Source: Streptomyces sp. DT2A-34 (GTDB taxonomy: Bacteria > Actinomycetota > Actinomycetes > Streptomycetales > Streptomycetaceae). Taken from it: a stretch of 64,000 nucleotides of DNA. The notes beneath the pieces were generated by a model, which saw nothing but the letters and a program-made list of their open reading frames with translations, was not told the DNA's origin and searched no databases. The stretch lies in NCBI RefSeq assembly GCF_030499515.1, contig NZ_JASTWJ010000001.1, positions 6,738,001 to 6,802,000 of the forward strand, read 5' to 3'. Positions 16,441 through 25,975 of the stretch are shown here, piece by piece (the first letter of the stretch is position 1; each line of letters begins with the position of its first letter). A program made the position numbers and the translations under genes.

Positions 16441-17424
16441 CTACGCCTTCGTGCGCGTGGCCTTGTACACCTTCACGGCCTCCGCCGCGGCCTCCTCGAC
16501 CGTGGACGTCTGCCCGCCCTTCAGGGCCTTGGTCATATCGACGGCCTGCACCAGGCCGAGCGTGCTGTAGTCGGCCCAGACGCATGAGGGCACCTCGAAG
16601 CTGCTCGGTGCTCCGGGCTGGGGGTCGCTGTTGGTGAACTTCACCGTTTGGCACTTCATCAGGGCACCCTCGAACCCGTCCGGCTCGACTGGCTCGGGGT
16701 CACCGATCAGCTCGGTCTTCGTCTTGGAGCCGCTCTCCTTGTCCGAGAACTTTTTCTCGGCCAGCGCGAAGTACCCGTCGATGGCGGCATCGGGGTCGGA
16801 GATGTCGCCGTAGTAGCCCTCGAAGCTCATGGCCTGGCCGGTGGGGATGGTGCTGTCGCCGGACGAGGTGGAGTAACTGGCCTGGGCGCGGTGCGCGCCC
16901 TGGATTCCGATCGACTCCGCGTCCTTCTTGTCTTCACCGGTCAGGGCGCCTTCCTTCGCGCCGGGCGAGGACTTCTTGTACTCGCCGATGGTCGACGGAA
17001 GCGTCAGCTTGTAGCCCTTGGTGTCTTCCGAGACGGCGCTGTTGCCCGCACCACCGCCTACGCCGAGCACGAAGTACGCCCCAACGCCGATCGCAACCAC
17101 GACGGCCACCGCGCCGATGATCAGGCCGGTCTTCTTGTTGCCGCCACCCGGAGCCGGCGGCTGCGGCATCCCGTAGGGGGCCTGGCCGTAGGGCGGCTGC
17201 TGGCCATATCCGGGCTGCTGGCCGTACGGCTGCTGGGGCGCAACGCCCTGTGGCGGCTGCTGGGGGTAGCCGTACCCCGGCTGGGGCTGGGCCGGAGGAG
17301 CCTGCTGGGGGTAGCCATAGCCGGGCTGGGGCGCCTGCGGCTGCTGGCCGTACGGACCCGGCTGGCCGTACGGTCCGGGCTGCTGGGGCTGCCCGCCGTA
17401 CGGGCCCGGCTGGTTGTAGCTCAT
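16441..17424 (-). CDS. Single-pass membrane protein with Pro/Gly/Gln/Tyr-rich N-terminus
   Basis: 327 residues from the ATG at 17424, preceded by GGAGGGG 9 bases upstream; longer in-frame extensions lack this. The first 105 residues are cytoplasmic, low-complexity repeats of 'PGPYGQ', 'GYGYPQQ' and 'QQPGYG'. Then 'GGGNKKTGLIIGAVAVVVAIGVGAYFVLG' forms one transmembrane helix. The outer domain of about 195 residues ('GYKLTLPSTIGEYKK') has two Cys in 'MKCQTV' and 'PSCVWAD', probably disulfide-bonded. This layout is widespread in Streptomyces and unassigned; similar Tyr/Pro/Gln tails occur on proteins that cluster at hyphal sites. A truncated paralogue lies downstream at 16039. Confidence 0.85.
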   Translation of the reverse strand: MSYNQPGPYGGQPQQPGPYGQPGPYGQQPQAPQPGYGYPQQAPPAQPQPGYGYPQQPPQGVAPQQPYGQQPGYGQQPPYGQAPYGMPQPPAPGGGNKKTGLIIGAVAVVVAIGVGAYFVLGVGGGAGNSAVSEDTKGYKLTLPSTIGEYKKSSPGAKEGALTGEDKKDAESIGIQGAHRAQASYSTSSGDSTIPTGQAMSFEGYYGDISDPDAAIDGYFALAEKKFSDKESGSKTKTELIGDPEPVEPDGFEGALMKCQTVKFTNSDPQPGAPSSFEVPSCVWADYSTLGLVQAVDMTKALKGGQTSTVEEAAAEAVKVYKATRTKA

Positions 17425-17560
17425 TTCTGGGTTCCCCTCCAGATGCTTATGTGTTCCTGACATCCTGGCGCAGACACAGACAACGCACGGCATCGGGGTG
17501 CCCACCGTTACAGAAGAATCGCGTTTCGGGACACGCCCGGGACACCCCTAAACTGAGCGC

Positions 17561-20186
17561 GTGACCGAGAACGCTCAGCAGCAGCCACCAGCGCCCGACA
17601 CCGAACTGCCGACCCAGTACGCGCCGGCCGACGTAGAGGGGCCGCTGTACGAGCGCTGGGTAGAGCGGGGTTACTTCGAGGCGGACGAGAAGAGCGACAA
17701 GCCGCCGTACACGATCGTCATTCCGCCGCCGAACGTCACGGGCTCGCTCCACCTCGGGCACGCCTTCGAGCACACCCTCATCGACGCCCTCACGCGCCGC
17801 AAGCGCATGCAGGGTTACGAGACGCTGTGGCAGCCCGGCATGGACCACGCCGGTATCGCCACACAGAACGTCGTCGAGCGTGAGCTCGGCAAGGAGGGCA
17901 AGTCCCGGCACGACCTGGGCCGGGAGGCGTTCGTCGAGCGGGTCTGGCAGTGGAAGGCCGAGTCCGGTGGGCAGATCAGCGGCCAGATGCGCCGCCTCGG
18001 TGACGGCGTCGCGTGGTCGCGCGAGCGCTTCACCATGGACGAGGGCCTCTCCCAGGCCGTCCAGACCATCTTCAAGCGGCTCTACGACGACGAGCTGATC
18101 TACCGCGCCGAGCGCATCATCAACTGGTGCCCCCGGTGTCTTACGGCCATCTCCGACATCGAGGTCGAGTACCAGGACGACGACGGCGAGCTCGTCTCCA
18201 TCCGGTACGGCGACGGCGACGACTCCATCGTCGTGGCGACGACCCGCGCCGAGACGATGCTCGGTGACACCGCCGTCGCCGTCCACCCCGAGGACGAGCG
18301 CTACCGCCACCTCGTCGGACGTGACATCGAGCTGCCGCTCACCGGCCGCCGTATCCCCGTCGTCGCCGACGAGCACGTCGACCCCGAGTTCGGCACCGGG
18401 GCCGTCAAGGTCACCCCGGCGCACGACCCGAACGACTTCGAGATCGGCCAGCGGCACAGCCTGCCGTCCCTGACCATCATGGACGAGCACGCGGTCATCA
18501 CCGCCCACGGTCCCTTCCAGGGCCTGGACCGCCTGGAGGCCCGCTCGGCCATCGTCGGCGCGCTGCGCGCCGAGGGCCGGATCGTCGCGGAGAAGCGGCC
18601 GTACGTCCACTCGGTCGGCCACTGCTCGCGCTGCAAGACCACCATCGAGCCGCGCCTGTCCATGCAGTGGTGGGTCAAGGTCGGCCCGCTGGCGAAGGCG
18701 GCCGGTGACGCGGTCCGCGACGGCAAGGTCAAGATCCATCCGCAGGAGATGGAGAAGCGGTACTTCGACTGGGTCGATAACCTCCACGACTGGTGTATTT
18801 CGCGGCAGTTGTGGTGGGGCCACCGCATTCCGGTCTGGTACGGCCCGGAGGGCGAAGTCGTCTGCGTCGGCCCCGACGAGGAGCCGCCGAGCGGTGAGGG
18901 CTGGCGTCAGGACACCGACGTCCTCGACACCTGGTTCTCCTCCGGCCTGTGGCCCTTCTCGACCCTCGGCTGGCCCGAACAGAACCGAGTCGCTCGCGAA
19001 GTTCTACCCGAACTCCGTCCTGGTCACCGGCTACGACATCCTCTTCTTCTGGGTCGCCCGGATGATGATGTTCGGCCTGTACGCGATGGACGGCACCCCG
19101 CCGTTCCACACCATCGCCCTGCACGGCATGGTCCGCGACCAGTTCGGCAAGAAGATGTCGAAGTCCTTCGGCAACGCGGTCAACCCGCTGGACTGGATGG
19201 ACAAGTACGGCAGCGACGCGCTCCGCTTCACCCTCGCCCGCGGCGCCAACCCGGGCGTCGACGTCCCGATCGGCGAGGACTGGGTCCAGGGCTCCCGCAA
19301 CTTCGCCAACAAGATCTGGAACGCCACGCGCTTCGCGCTGATGAACGGCGCGACGGTGGACGGGCCCCTGCCGGACCCGTCGAAGATGTCGTCGACGGAC
19401 CGCTGGATTCTGTCGAGGCTGAACTCGGTCGTTGCCGAAGTCGACGCGTTCTACGACGACTTCCAGTTCGCCAAGCTGTCGGACGCGCTGTTCCACTTCG
19501 CGTGGGACGAGGTCTTCGACTGGTACGTCGAGCTGTCCAAGACGACGTTCCAGGCGGGCGGCGAGGCGGCCGAGGTCAGCAAGCGCGTCCTGGGCGAGGT
19601 CCTCGACGTCACCCTCAAGCTGCTGCACCCGGTGGTCCCGTTCGTCACGGAGACCCTGTGGACCACCCTCACGGGCGGCGAGTCGGTCGTGATCGCCGAC
19701 TGGCCGAAGGACAGTGGCTTCAGGGACTCGGCGGCAGAGCAGGAGATCGCCGTTCTCCAGCAGGTCATCACCGAGGTCCGCCGCTTCCGCGCCGACCAGG
19801 GCCTGCAGCCGGGCCAGCGCGTCCCGGCCCGCCTGACCCTGGACGGCACCGCACTCGCCCCGCACGAGCCGGCCATCCGCCAGCTGCTGCGCCTCCAGCC
19901 GGAGGGCGATGCCTTCACGGCCACGGCGACGCTGCCGGTGGCGGGCGCGGAGGTCGCCCTGGACCTGTCCGGCGCGATCGATGTCGCGGCGGAGCGCAAG
20001 CGCCTCGCGAAGGACCTGGCGGCGGCCGAGAAGGAGAAGGCCCAGGCCACGGCCAAGCTCGGCAACGAGGCGTTCCTGGCGAAGGCGCCGGACCAGGTGG
20101 TGGAGAAGATCCGCGGCCGGCTGGCGAAGGCGGACGAGGACATCGCGCGGATTGCCGCGCAGCTGGAGCGGCTGCCGCAGGCGTAG
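17561..20186 (+). CDS. valS: Valyl-tRNA synthetase, interrupted by an apparent +1 frameshift
   Basis: Charges tRNA-Val; essential. The first frame runs from GTG 17561 with class I motif '[14 protein letters not shown]' (HIGH type, about residue 58) and the editing domain. It reaches '[20 protein letters not shown]' at about 18982. There the sequence has AGAACC where AGACC would keep the frame. The remaining 400 codons read in the next frame: '[20 protein letters not shown]', the '[10 protein letters not shown]' (KMSKS) loop, the anticodon-binding domain and a C-terminal coiled coil ending 'AQLERLPQA'. Without the extra A the protein is about 874 residues, normal for ValS. An essential gene is unlikely to be truly broken, so I treat this as a sequence error. 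Confidence 0.93.
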
Positions 20187-20203
20187 GAGTTTTTACGGCT
20201 GTG

Positions 20204-20236
20204 AAGGCCCCCGGTGCTTGCTGGCGCCGGGGGCTT
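20204..20236 (+). terminator. Terminator after valS
   Basis: AAGGCCCCCGG-TGC pairs with GGC-CCGGGGGCTTT around a short loop, 18 bp after the valS stop, ending in CTTTC. A TTTTT run also lies just upstream of the stem. Confidence 0.8.
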
Positions 20237-20249
20237 TCGCCGACCTTTG

Positions 20250-20291
20250 GGGGCGCGGGGCTGTATCGATATGCGGCTCCGCCGCGTGGGC
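20250..20291. repeat. Dispersed Streptomyces intergenic motif
   Basis: The segment GGGGCGCGGGGCTGTATCGA and its continuation 'TATGCGGCTCCGCCGCG' is one I recall as repeated in many Streptomyces intergenic regions. It is a single copy in this window and lies between the valS terminator and the folC promoter region. Assignment rests on memory of the motif only. Confidence 0.45.
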
Positions 20292-20330
20292 CCTGGGCGC
20301 ACTGTCAGTCCCCCTCCGTAGACTGGCCCC

Positions 20331-21833
20331 GTGAGCGACCAGAACGAGCCCGACCCCCTCGACCCCTTCGAAGAGATCATCGCGGCCGAGACCGACCGCG
20401 ACCCCGACCTCGCGGTCATCGAGGCCGGCAGCCGCACCCTGCGCACCCAGGGCGGAGCCCCGAGCGCAGACGTGCCCGCGCGCCCCGAGGACCCCGAGGT
20501 CGACAAGGCGTTGCGCGAGGTCGAGGCGGAGCTCGCCACCCGCTGGGGCGAGACCAAGCTGGAGCCGTCGGTCAGCCGCATCGCCGCGCTCATGGACGTG
20601 CTGGGCGAGCCGCAGCGGTCGTACCCCTCGATCCACATCACCGGCACCAACGGCAAGACGTCGATCGCCCGCATGATCGAGGCACTCCTCGGCGCCTTCG
20701 AGCTGCGCACCGGCCGCTACACCTCACCGCACGTCCAGTCGATCACCGAGCGGATCAGCCTGGACGGCGCCGCGATCTCCGCCGAGCGCTTCATCGAGAC
20801 GTACAGCGACATCAAGCCGTACATCGAGATGGTCGACGCTTCGCAGGAGTACCGGCTGTCCTTCTTCGAGGTGCTCACGGGCATGGCGTACGCCGCCTTC
20901 GCCGACGCGCCCGTCGATGTCGCCGTCGTGGAAGTGGGCATGGGCGGCTCCTGGGACGCCACGAACGTCATCGACGGTGATGTCGCCGTCGTGACGCCCA
21001 TAGACCTCGACCACACCGACCGGCTCGGCGAAACTCCCGGCGAGATCGCCGCCGAGAAGGCCGGGATCGTCAAGCAGGACGCCACCGTGATCATGGCTCA
21101 GCAGCCGGTGGACGCGGCGCAGGTGCTGCTGAAGAAGGCCGTCGAGGTCGACGCGACCGTGGCCCGGGAGGGGCTCGAGTTCGGCGTCGTGTCGCGGCAG
21201 GTCGCCGTCGGCGGGCAGTTGGTGACCCTGCGCGGGCTGGGCGGTGAGTACACCGAGGTGTATCTGCCGCTGCACGGCGCGCACCAGGCGCACAACGCCG
21301 CCGTCGCTCTCGCCGCCGTGGAGGCCTTCTTCGGTGTCGGTGCCGCGCGGGCCGAGCCGCTCGACATCGACACCGTCCGCAAGGCGTTCGCCGCCGTCGC
21401 CTCGCCGGGGCGGATGGAGGTCGTACGGCGGTCGCCGACCGTCGTGCTCGACGCGGCCCACAACCCGGCCGGCGCGCGGGTCACCGCCGAGGCGGTCGGG
21501 GAGGCCTTCGACTTCAGCCGGCTGATCGGGGTCGTGGGCGCGAGCGGCGACAAGAACGTGCGGGGGCTGCTGGAGGCCTTCGAGCCGATCTTCGCCGAGG
21601 TCGTCGTCACGCAGAACTCCTCGCACCGCGCGATGGACGCCGACGAACTCGCCGCCATCGCCGTCGAGGTGTTCGGTGACGAACGCGTGCAGGTCGAGCC
21701 TCGGTTGCCGGACGCCCTGGAGGCCGCGATCACGCTGGCCGAGGAGGAGGGCGAGTTCGCGGGCGGCGGTGTGCTGGTCACCGGGTCCGTCATCACGGTC
21801 GGCGAAGCCCGGCTGCTGCTGGGGAAGGGCTGA
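20331..21833 (+). CDS. folC: Folylpolyglutamate synthase / dihydrofolate synthase
   Basis: Mur-ligase-family enzyme adding glutamates to folates, which retains them in the cell; many FolC proteins also make dihydrofolate. 500 residues from GTG 20331. The P-loop '[10 protein letters not shown]' lies at about 103-112, followed by '[15 protein letters not shown]' (folate and omega loop), '[15 protein letters not shown]' and the carbamylated-Lys region '[10 protein letters not shown]'. The C-terminal domain has '[12 protein letters not shown]' and '[12 protein letters not shown]'. The first 60 residues are an acidic extension seen in actinobacterial FolC. The DUF4233 gene starts 8 bp after its stop, so they are an operon. 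Confidence 0.95.
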   Translation: MSDQNEPDPLDPFEEIIAAETDRDPDLAVIEAGSRTLRTQGGAPSADVPARPEDPEVDKALREVEAELATRWGETKLEPSVSRIAALMDVLGEPQRSYPSIHITGTNGKTSIARMIEALLGAFELRTGRYTSPHVQSITERISLDGAAISAERFIETYSDIKPYIEMVDASQEYRLSFFEVLTGMAYAAFADAPVDVAVVEVGMGGSWDATNVIDGDVAVVTPIDLDHTDRLGETPGEIAAEKAGIVKQDATVIMAQQPVDAAQVLLKKAVEVDATVAREGLEFGVVSRQVAVGGQLVTLRGLGGEYTEVYLPLHGAHQAHNAAVALAAVEAFFGVGAARAEPLDIDTVRKAFAAVASPGRMEVVRRSPTVVLDAAHNPAGARVTAEAVGEAFDFSRLIGVVGASGDKNVRGLLEAFEPIFAEVVVTQNSSHRAMDADELAAIAVEVFGDERVQVEPRLPDALEAAITLAEEEGEFAGGGVLVTGSVITVGEARLLLGKG

Positions 21834-21841
21834 GTCCAAGG

Positions 21842-22198
21842 ATGCGTACGCTCTGTTCCTCGACTCTGATCGGCGAGTTCTTCGTCATCGGCTTCGCCGG
21901 TCTGGTCGCCATGAAGGATCCCGACCTGTCCATGTCGACGGTGTGGACGGTCAGCGGCATCGCGATGTTCCTGTGCGTGCTGCTGTGCGGCCTGGTGACC
22001 CGGCCCGGCGGCGTCGCCCTCGGCTGGGCTCTGCAGATCGCCCTCATCGCCTCCGGTTTCATCGTCCCGACGATGTTCTTCCTGGGCGCGATCTTCGCGG
22101 CGCTGTGGTGGGCGTCGGTGCACTACGGCCGGAAGGTCGACGAGGCGAAGGCGAGATTCGCGGCGCAGGCCGGCGAAGGCAGCCCGTCCGGCGCCTGA
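21842..22198 (+). CDS. DUF4233 integral membrane protein
   Basis: 118 residues with four predicted helices: 'STLIGEFFVIGFAGLVAM', 'VSGIAMFLCVLLCGL', 'GWALQIALIASGFIV' and 'PTMFFLGAIFAALWWASVHYG'. The 'MRTLCSSTLIGEFFVIGFAG' opening is the DUF4233 hallmark, and the family is known for sitting next to folC in actinobacteria, as here (8 bp apart). Its function is unknown. A role linked to folate uptake or retention is only guilt by association. The polar tail is cytoplasmic. Confidence 0.85.
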   Translation: MRTLCSSTLIGEFFVIGFAGLVAMKDPDLSMSTVWTVSGIAMFLCVLLCGLVTRPGGVALGWALQIALIASGFIVPTMFFLGAIFAALWWASVHYGRKVDEAKARFAAQAGEGSPSGA

Positions 22199-22305
22199 AT
22201 ACGCCTGAATGCCCCTGAGCGCAAGCTGACACTGCGTAACAAGCTCCTGGACACGCCCTGTAACCTCGTCCCACCGCACTACCGGCAGTAAGAAGGAGCC
22301 CTCCT

Positions 22306-22719
22306 GTGAGCCAGCGCACCCTCGTCCTCCTCAAGCCCGACGCCGTCCGTCGAGGCCTGACCGGCGAGATCATCAGCCGTATCGAGCGCAAGGCCGGCTG
22401 GCAGATCACCGCGCTGGAGCTGCGCACGCTGGACCAGGAGACGCTGGAGCAGCACTACGGCGAGCACAAGGGCAAGCCCTTCTACGAGCCGCTGGTGGAG
22501 TTCATGGCCTCCGGCCCGGTCGTCGCCCTGATCGTCGAGGGCGAGCGGGTCATCGAGGGGCTGCGTCAGCTCGCGGGCCCGACCGACCCGATCGCCGCAG
22601 CGCCTGGCTCCATCCGCGGTGACTACGGTGTGATCGTCCGCGAGAACCTCATCCACGCCTCCGACTCCGAGGAGTCCGCCGAGCGCGAGGTGAAGATCTT
22701 CTTTCCGGGCCGGGCGTAG
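22306..22719 (+). CDS. ndk: Nucleoside diphosphate kinase
   Basis: Balances nucleoside triphosphate pools by phosphate transfer through a phospho-histidine. 137 residues from GTG 22306, with AGAAGGAG at a good distance. 'LVLLKPDAVRRGL' binds the nucleotide, and the active His is His117 in 'ENLIHASDSEESA' with 'GSIRGDYG' before it. Length and motifs are fully canonical. It stands alone between the folC pair and mreB and is closed by a hairpin. Confidence 0.97.
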   Translation: MSQRTLVLLKPDAVRRGLTGEIISRIERKAGWQITALELRTLDQETLEQHYGEHKGKPFYEPLVEFMASGPVVALIVEGERVIEGLRQLAGPTDPIAAAPGSIRGDYGVIVRENLIHASDSEESAEREVKIFFPGRA

Positions 22720-22742
22720 CGCCTGCGGCGGTTGAACCGAAA

Positions 22743-22770
22743 GGGTGTGGGGACTGAAGTCTCCACACCC
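22743..22770 (+). terminator. Terminator after ndk
   Basis: GGGTGTGGGGA pairs with TCTCCACACCC (one G-U type mismatch) around a 6-base loop, 24 bp after the ndk stop. It insulates the mreB promoter region at about 22771-22977. Confidence 0.75.
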
Positions 22771-22977
22771 GAGTGCATATGCGCGGCGATCGAGGGAACG
22801 AGTGCCCCCGATGGCCCGTCTCCACAAGCGGGGCGACTCGCCATCTGATGACAATGGCGAAGACCCTCCCGCAGTGTTCGCGAAGGCGCGTCTACGATGG
22901 AACCCTTCACGTCACAGCACCCACTTCGCCGACCTGAAAAGCCATCAAAAGCTCCCAGGAAGGCCAGACGAATCCTG

Positions 22978-24009
22978 ATGGGGAACTCAATGTCGTTCAT
23001 CGGCCGTGACATGGCTGTCGACCTCGGGACCGCCAACACGCTGGTGTACGTCAGGGGTCGCGGGATCGTACTCAACGAGCCGTCCGTCGTCGCGATCAAC
23101 ACCAACACCGGTGGCATCCTCGCGGTCGGTGCCGAAGCGAAGAAGATGATCGGGCGCACGCCCGGCAACATCGTTGCCGTACGTCCGCTGAAGGACGGCG
23201 TGATCGCCGACTTCGAGATCACCGAGCGGATGCTCCGCTACTTCATTCTGAAGATCCACAAGCGGCGGTATCTGGCTCGTCCGCGGGTCGTCGTCTGTGT
23301 GCCCTCCGGCATCACCGGCGTCGAGCGCCGCGCCGTCATCGAGGCGTCGTCCCAGGCCGGCGCCCGCCAAGTGCACATCATCGAGGAGCCCATGGCCGCG
23401 GCCATCGGCTCCGGCCTGCCGGTCCACGAGGCCACGGGCAACATGGTGGTCGACATCGGCGGCGGCACCACGGAGGTCGCGGTCATCTCCCTCGGCGGCA
23501 TCGTCACCGCCCAGTCCATCCGCGTCGCGGGCGACGAGCTGGACAACGCGATCATCCAGCACATCAAGAAGGAGTACTCCCTTCTGCTGGGTGAGCGGAC
23601 GGCCGAGCAGATCAAGATCACGATCGGTTCGGCGTACGACCTCGACGCAGACGAACACACCGAAATCCGCGGCCGGGACCTCGTCTCCGGTCTGCCGAAG
23701 ACCGTCGTCATCTCCGCGGCCGAAGTGCGCAAGGCCATCGAGGAACCGGTCAACGCCATCGTCGACGCGGTGAAGACGACCCTCGACAAGTGCCCGCCGG
23801 AATTGTCCGGCGACATCATGGACCGAGGAATCGTTCTGACCGGCGGCGGCGCCCTGCTGCGCGGCCTCGACGAGCGACTGCGCCGCGAGACCGGCATGCC
23901 GATCCACATCGCCGAGGACCCGCTGGACAGCGTGGCGCTCGGCTCCGGCAAGTGCGTCGAGGAGTTCGAGGCGTTGCAGCAGGTGCTGGACGCCCAGCCG
24001 CGCAGATGA
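22978..24009 (+). CDS. mreB: Rod-shape protein MreB, actin homologue
   Basis: Cytoskeletal ATPase. In Streptomyces it acts mainly in spore-wall thickening and recruits wall-synthesis partners. 343 residues from ATG 22978, with AGGAAGG about a dozen bases upstream; a second ATG is at 22990. Actin-fold motifs are phosphate-1 '[13 protein letters not shown]', '[15 protein letters not shown]', phosphate-2 '[18 protein letters not shown]' and the adenosine loop '[14 protein letters not shown]'. It heads a five-gene cell-wall cluster (mreB, mreC, mreD, pbp2, rodA). A hairpin follows the gene, so mreC may be transcribed at a lower or separate level. Confidence 0.97.
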   Translation: MGNSMSFIGRDMAVDLGTANTLVYVRGRGIVLNEPSVVAINTNTGGILAVGAEAKKMIGRTPGNIVAVRPLKDGVIADFEITERMLRYFILKIHKRRYLARPRVVVCVPSGITGVERRAVIEASSQAGARQVHIIEEPMAAAIGSGLPVHEATGNMVVDIGGGTTEVAVISLGGIVTAQSIRVAGDELDNAIIQHIKKEYSLLLGERTAEQIKITIGSAYDLDADEHTEIRGRDLVSGLPKTVVISAAEVRKAIEEPVNAIVDAVKTTLDKCPPELSGDIMDRGIVLTGGGALLRGLDERLRRETGMPIHIAEDPLDSVALGSGKCVEEFEALQQVLDAQPRR

Positions 24010-24022
24010 CGTAACTCTTCGA

Positions 24023-24060
24023 TTCCGCCGTACGGGATGATCTCCTCTCGTACGGCGGAT
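24023..24060 (+). terminator. Hairpin between mreB and mreC (terminator or attenuator)
   Basis: TCCGCCGTACG (24024-24034) pairs with CGTACGGCGGA (24049-24059) around a 14-base loop, starting 14 bp after the mreB stop. It would partly uncouple mreB from the downstream genes. A large AT-richer stretch before mreC could hold a second promoter. Confidence 0.6.
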
Positions 24061-24187
24061 CGTTGATATAGAGGCATAAGCTCCCCGAAGAGCCTCGAAA
24101 CCTTCGCAGACAAACTCCGTATACAGAACCCTTCGGGTTTCCCAGGGGTTTCCGCAATTCCTATGAGGAAGGGCACGGCCGCCGCAC

Positions 24188-25141
24188 GTGAGGGACACAC
24201 GAGAGAGCCGGCTGCTCCTGGTGCTGCTGATCGCCATCGCGTTCGCGCTGATCACGGTGGACATCCGCGGTGGTGAGGATTCCCCTGTCGACGGCGCCCG
24301 GTCCGCCGCCGCCACGGTCTTCGGCCCGATCGAGAACGGCGTCTCCTCGGCGGTCGACCCGGTCGGCAACGCGGTCGCCGCGATCCGCGACTCCGGCGAG
24401 CGCCACGACCGGCTCGCCCGGCTGGAACAGGAGAACGCCGCCCTCAAGGCGAAGCTCGGCAGCGACGACCGCGACCGCAGCCGACTGCGGCAGCTGGACA
24501 AGATGCTGAAGATCGCGGGCCAGGGCCAGTACGGCATCAAGGGCGCCGAGGTCATCGCCATAGGAGCGGCCCAGGGCTTCTCCTGGACGATCACCATCGA
24601 CGCCGGCGCGAACGACGGCATCCAGCGCGACATGACCGTCCTGAACGGGGACGGGCTGGTCGGGCGGGTCACCACCGTCGGCCCGAACACCGCGACCGTG
24701 CTCCTAGCCAACGACCCCGACTTCACCGTCGGCACCCGCATGGAGGCCAGCGACGAGCTCGGCTTCGCCTCCGGCCAGGGCGACCGGCCGCTGCGCGTCG
24801 AACTCCTCAACGGCAAGGCCGAGGTGAAGAAGGGCGACCGTCTCGTCACCTTCGGCTCCCAGGCCGACAAGCCCTTCGTGCCCGGCGTCCCCGTCGGCGT
24901 CGTCTCCCGCGTCGACCCGTCCGGCGGCAACCTCACCCGCACCCTGTACGTCACGCCGTACGTCGGCTTCAGCAAGCTCGACATCGTCGGCGTCGTCGTC
25001 CAGGCCCCGACAAAGGACCCGCGCGACACGGTGCTCCCCGACAAACCCGAGCCGACCCCCACGCCTACCGTGACGGTGACCGTCACGCCGTCCGGCGTGC
25101 CCCCGGTCGACGGCCAGTCCCAGTACGAGCAAGAGCAGTAG
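24188..25141 (+). CDS. mreC: Rod-shape protein MreC
   Basis: Bitopic scaffold linking MreB to the extracytoplasmic wall enzymes. 317 residues from GTG 24188. It has one N-terminal transmembrane helix ('LLLVLLIAIAFALITV'), a coiled coil at about 70-105 ('RLARLEQENAALKAKL') and the beta-barrel MreC domain ('GFSWTITIDAGANDGI', 'LVGRVTTVGPNTATVLL', 'GVPVGVVSRVD'). A Pro/Thr/Val-rich tail follows that is typical of streptomycetes. Only 13 bp separate it from mreD. Confidence 0.95.
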   Translation: MRDTRESRLLLVLLIAIAFALITVDIRGGEDSPVDGARSAAATVFGPIENGVSSAVDPVGNAVAAIRDSGERHDRLARLEQENAALKAKLGSDDRDRSRLRQLDKMLKIAGQGQYGIKGAEVIAIGAAQGFSWTITIDAGANDGIQRDMTVLNGDGLVGRVTTVGPNTATVLLANDPDFTVGTRMEASDELGFASGQGDRPLRVELLNGKAEVKKGDRLVTFGSQADKPFVPGVPVGVVSRVDPSGGNLTRTLYVTPYVGFSKLDIVGVVVQAPTKDPRDTVLPDKPEPTPTPTVTVTVTPSGVPPVDGQSQYEQEQ

Positions 25142-25154
25142 GAGCTGAAGCCAC

Positions 25155-25847
25155 ATGCGCGTCAACCGGATCCTGCTCTCCTCCGCCCTGGTCGTCGTCG
25201 CCCTGGTGCTCCAGGTGAGCGTCCTCGCCCGCCTCCACCTCCCGGGCGCCGTCCCCGACCTGCTGCTCCTCACGGTCCTGGGCCTCGCCATGGTCTACGG
25301 CCATGTCGGCGGCGCCCTCGTCGGCTTCGGCGCCGGCCTGCTCGCCGACCTCGCCCCGCCCGCCGACCACGCCGCCGGCCGCTATGCGCTGGTGCTGTGC
25401 GTGATCGGCTACCTCGCCGGGCTCGTCAAGCCGGACAACGGCCGGCTCAAGTCGGCCACCGGACCGATGGTGGTCGTGGTCGTCGCCGCGATCGGAGCGA
25501 CTCTGCTGTACGCCGGTGTCGGCGCCCTCGTCGGCGACACCGCAGCCCGCCATGTCGGGCTCGGCAGCCTGCTGTTCACTGCCGCGCTGTACGACCTGCT
25601 GCTGGCGCCGTTCGTGGTGCCCGGGATCATGGCGCTGGCCCGGCGCGCGGAGAACGACCCGCTCGCCGAGACCAACTCCCAGGCGAAGAAGCCCAGCATC
25701 TCCTCGGGCTGGCTCTCCGGCGGTACCGGCCTGCGCATCGGCGGCCAGCGCGGCGGGCTCAGCGGGATGAGGAACGGTCTGAAGACGAAGGCCGGGCGGG
25801 CGCGGACGGCGCGCGCCGGGCGCATCAAGGGGGTCAAGCGGCTGTGA
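25155..25847 (+). CDS. mreD: Rod-shape protein MreD
   Basis: Polytopic membrane subunit of the elongation complex. 230 residues from ATG 25155. About five hydrophobic helices occupy residues 1-165 ('ILLSSALVVVALVLQVSVL', 'PDLLLLTVLGLAMVYG', 'GGALVGFGAGLLADLAPPAD'), the last being the conserved MreD segment. The C-terminal 60 residues are basic and low in complexity ('GLKTKAGRARTARAGR'), a cytoplasmic tail longer than in rods such as E. coli. pbp2 follows after 128 bp. Confidence 0.93.
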   Translation: MRVNRILLSSALVVVALVLQVSVLARLHLPGAVPDLLLLTVLGLAMVYGHVGGALVGFGAGLLADLAPPADHAAGRYALVLCVIGYLAGLVKPDNGRLKSATGPMVVVVVAAIGATLLYAGVGALVGDTAARHVGLGSLLFTAALYDLLLAPFVVPGIMALARRAENDPLAETNSQAKKPSISSGWLSGGTGLRIGGQRGGLSGMRNGLKTKAGRARTARAGRIKGVKRL

Positions 25848-25975
25848 GGGCAGCGGAGTTCACCGGAACGAGTGAGCCCATGTGGAACCCGGCCTCACGG
25901 CCCCTTCGTTCACCACTCGTACACACACAGCCGTATCCGCACTGGCACTCGCACTGAGAGGGGGAGGCAGCAGCA

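Noticed and set aside
17561..20980. One 1139-residue protein from the first valS frame
   Set aside because: After about 18982 this frame is Arg/Gly/Pro noise running through the end of valS and into folC; the true C-terminal half is in the next frame.
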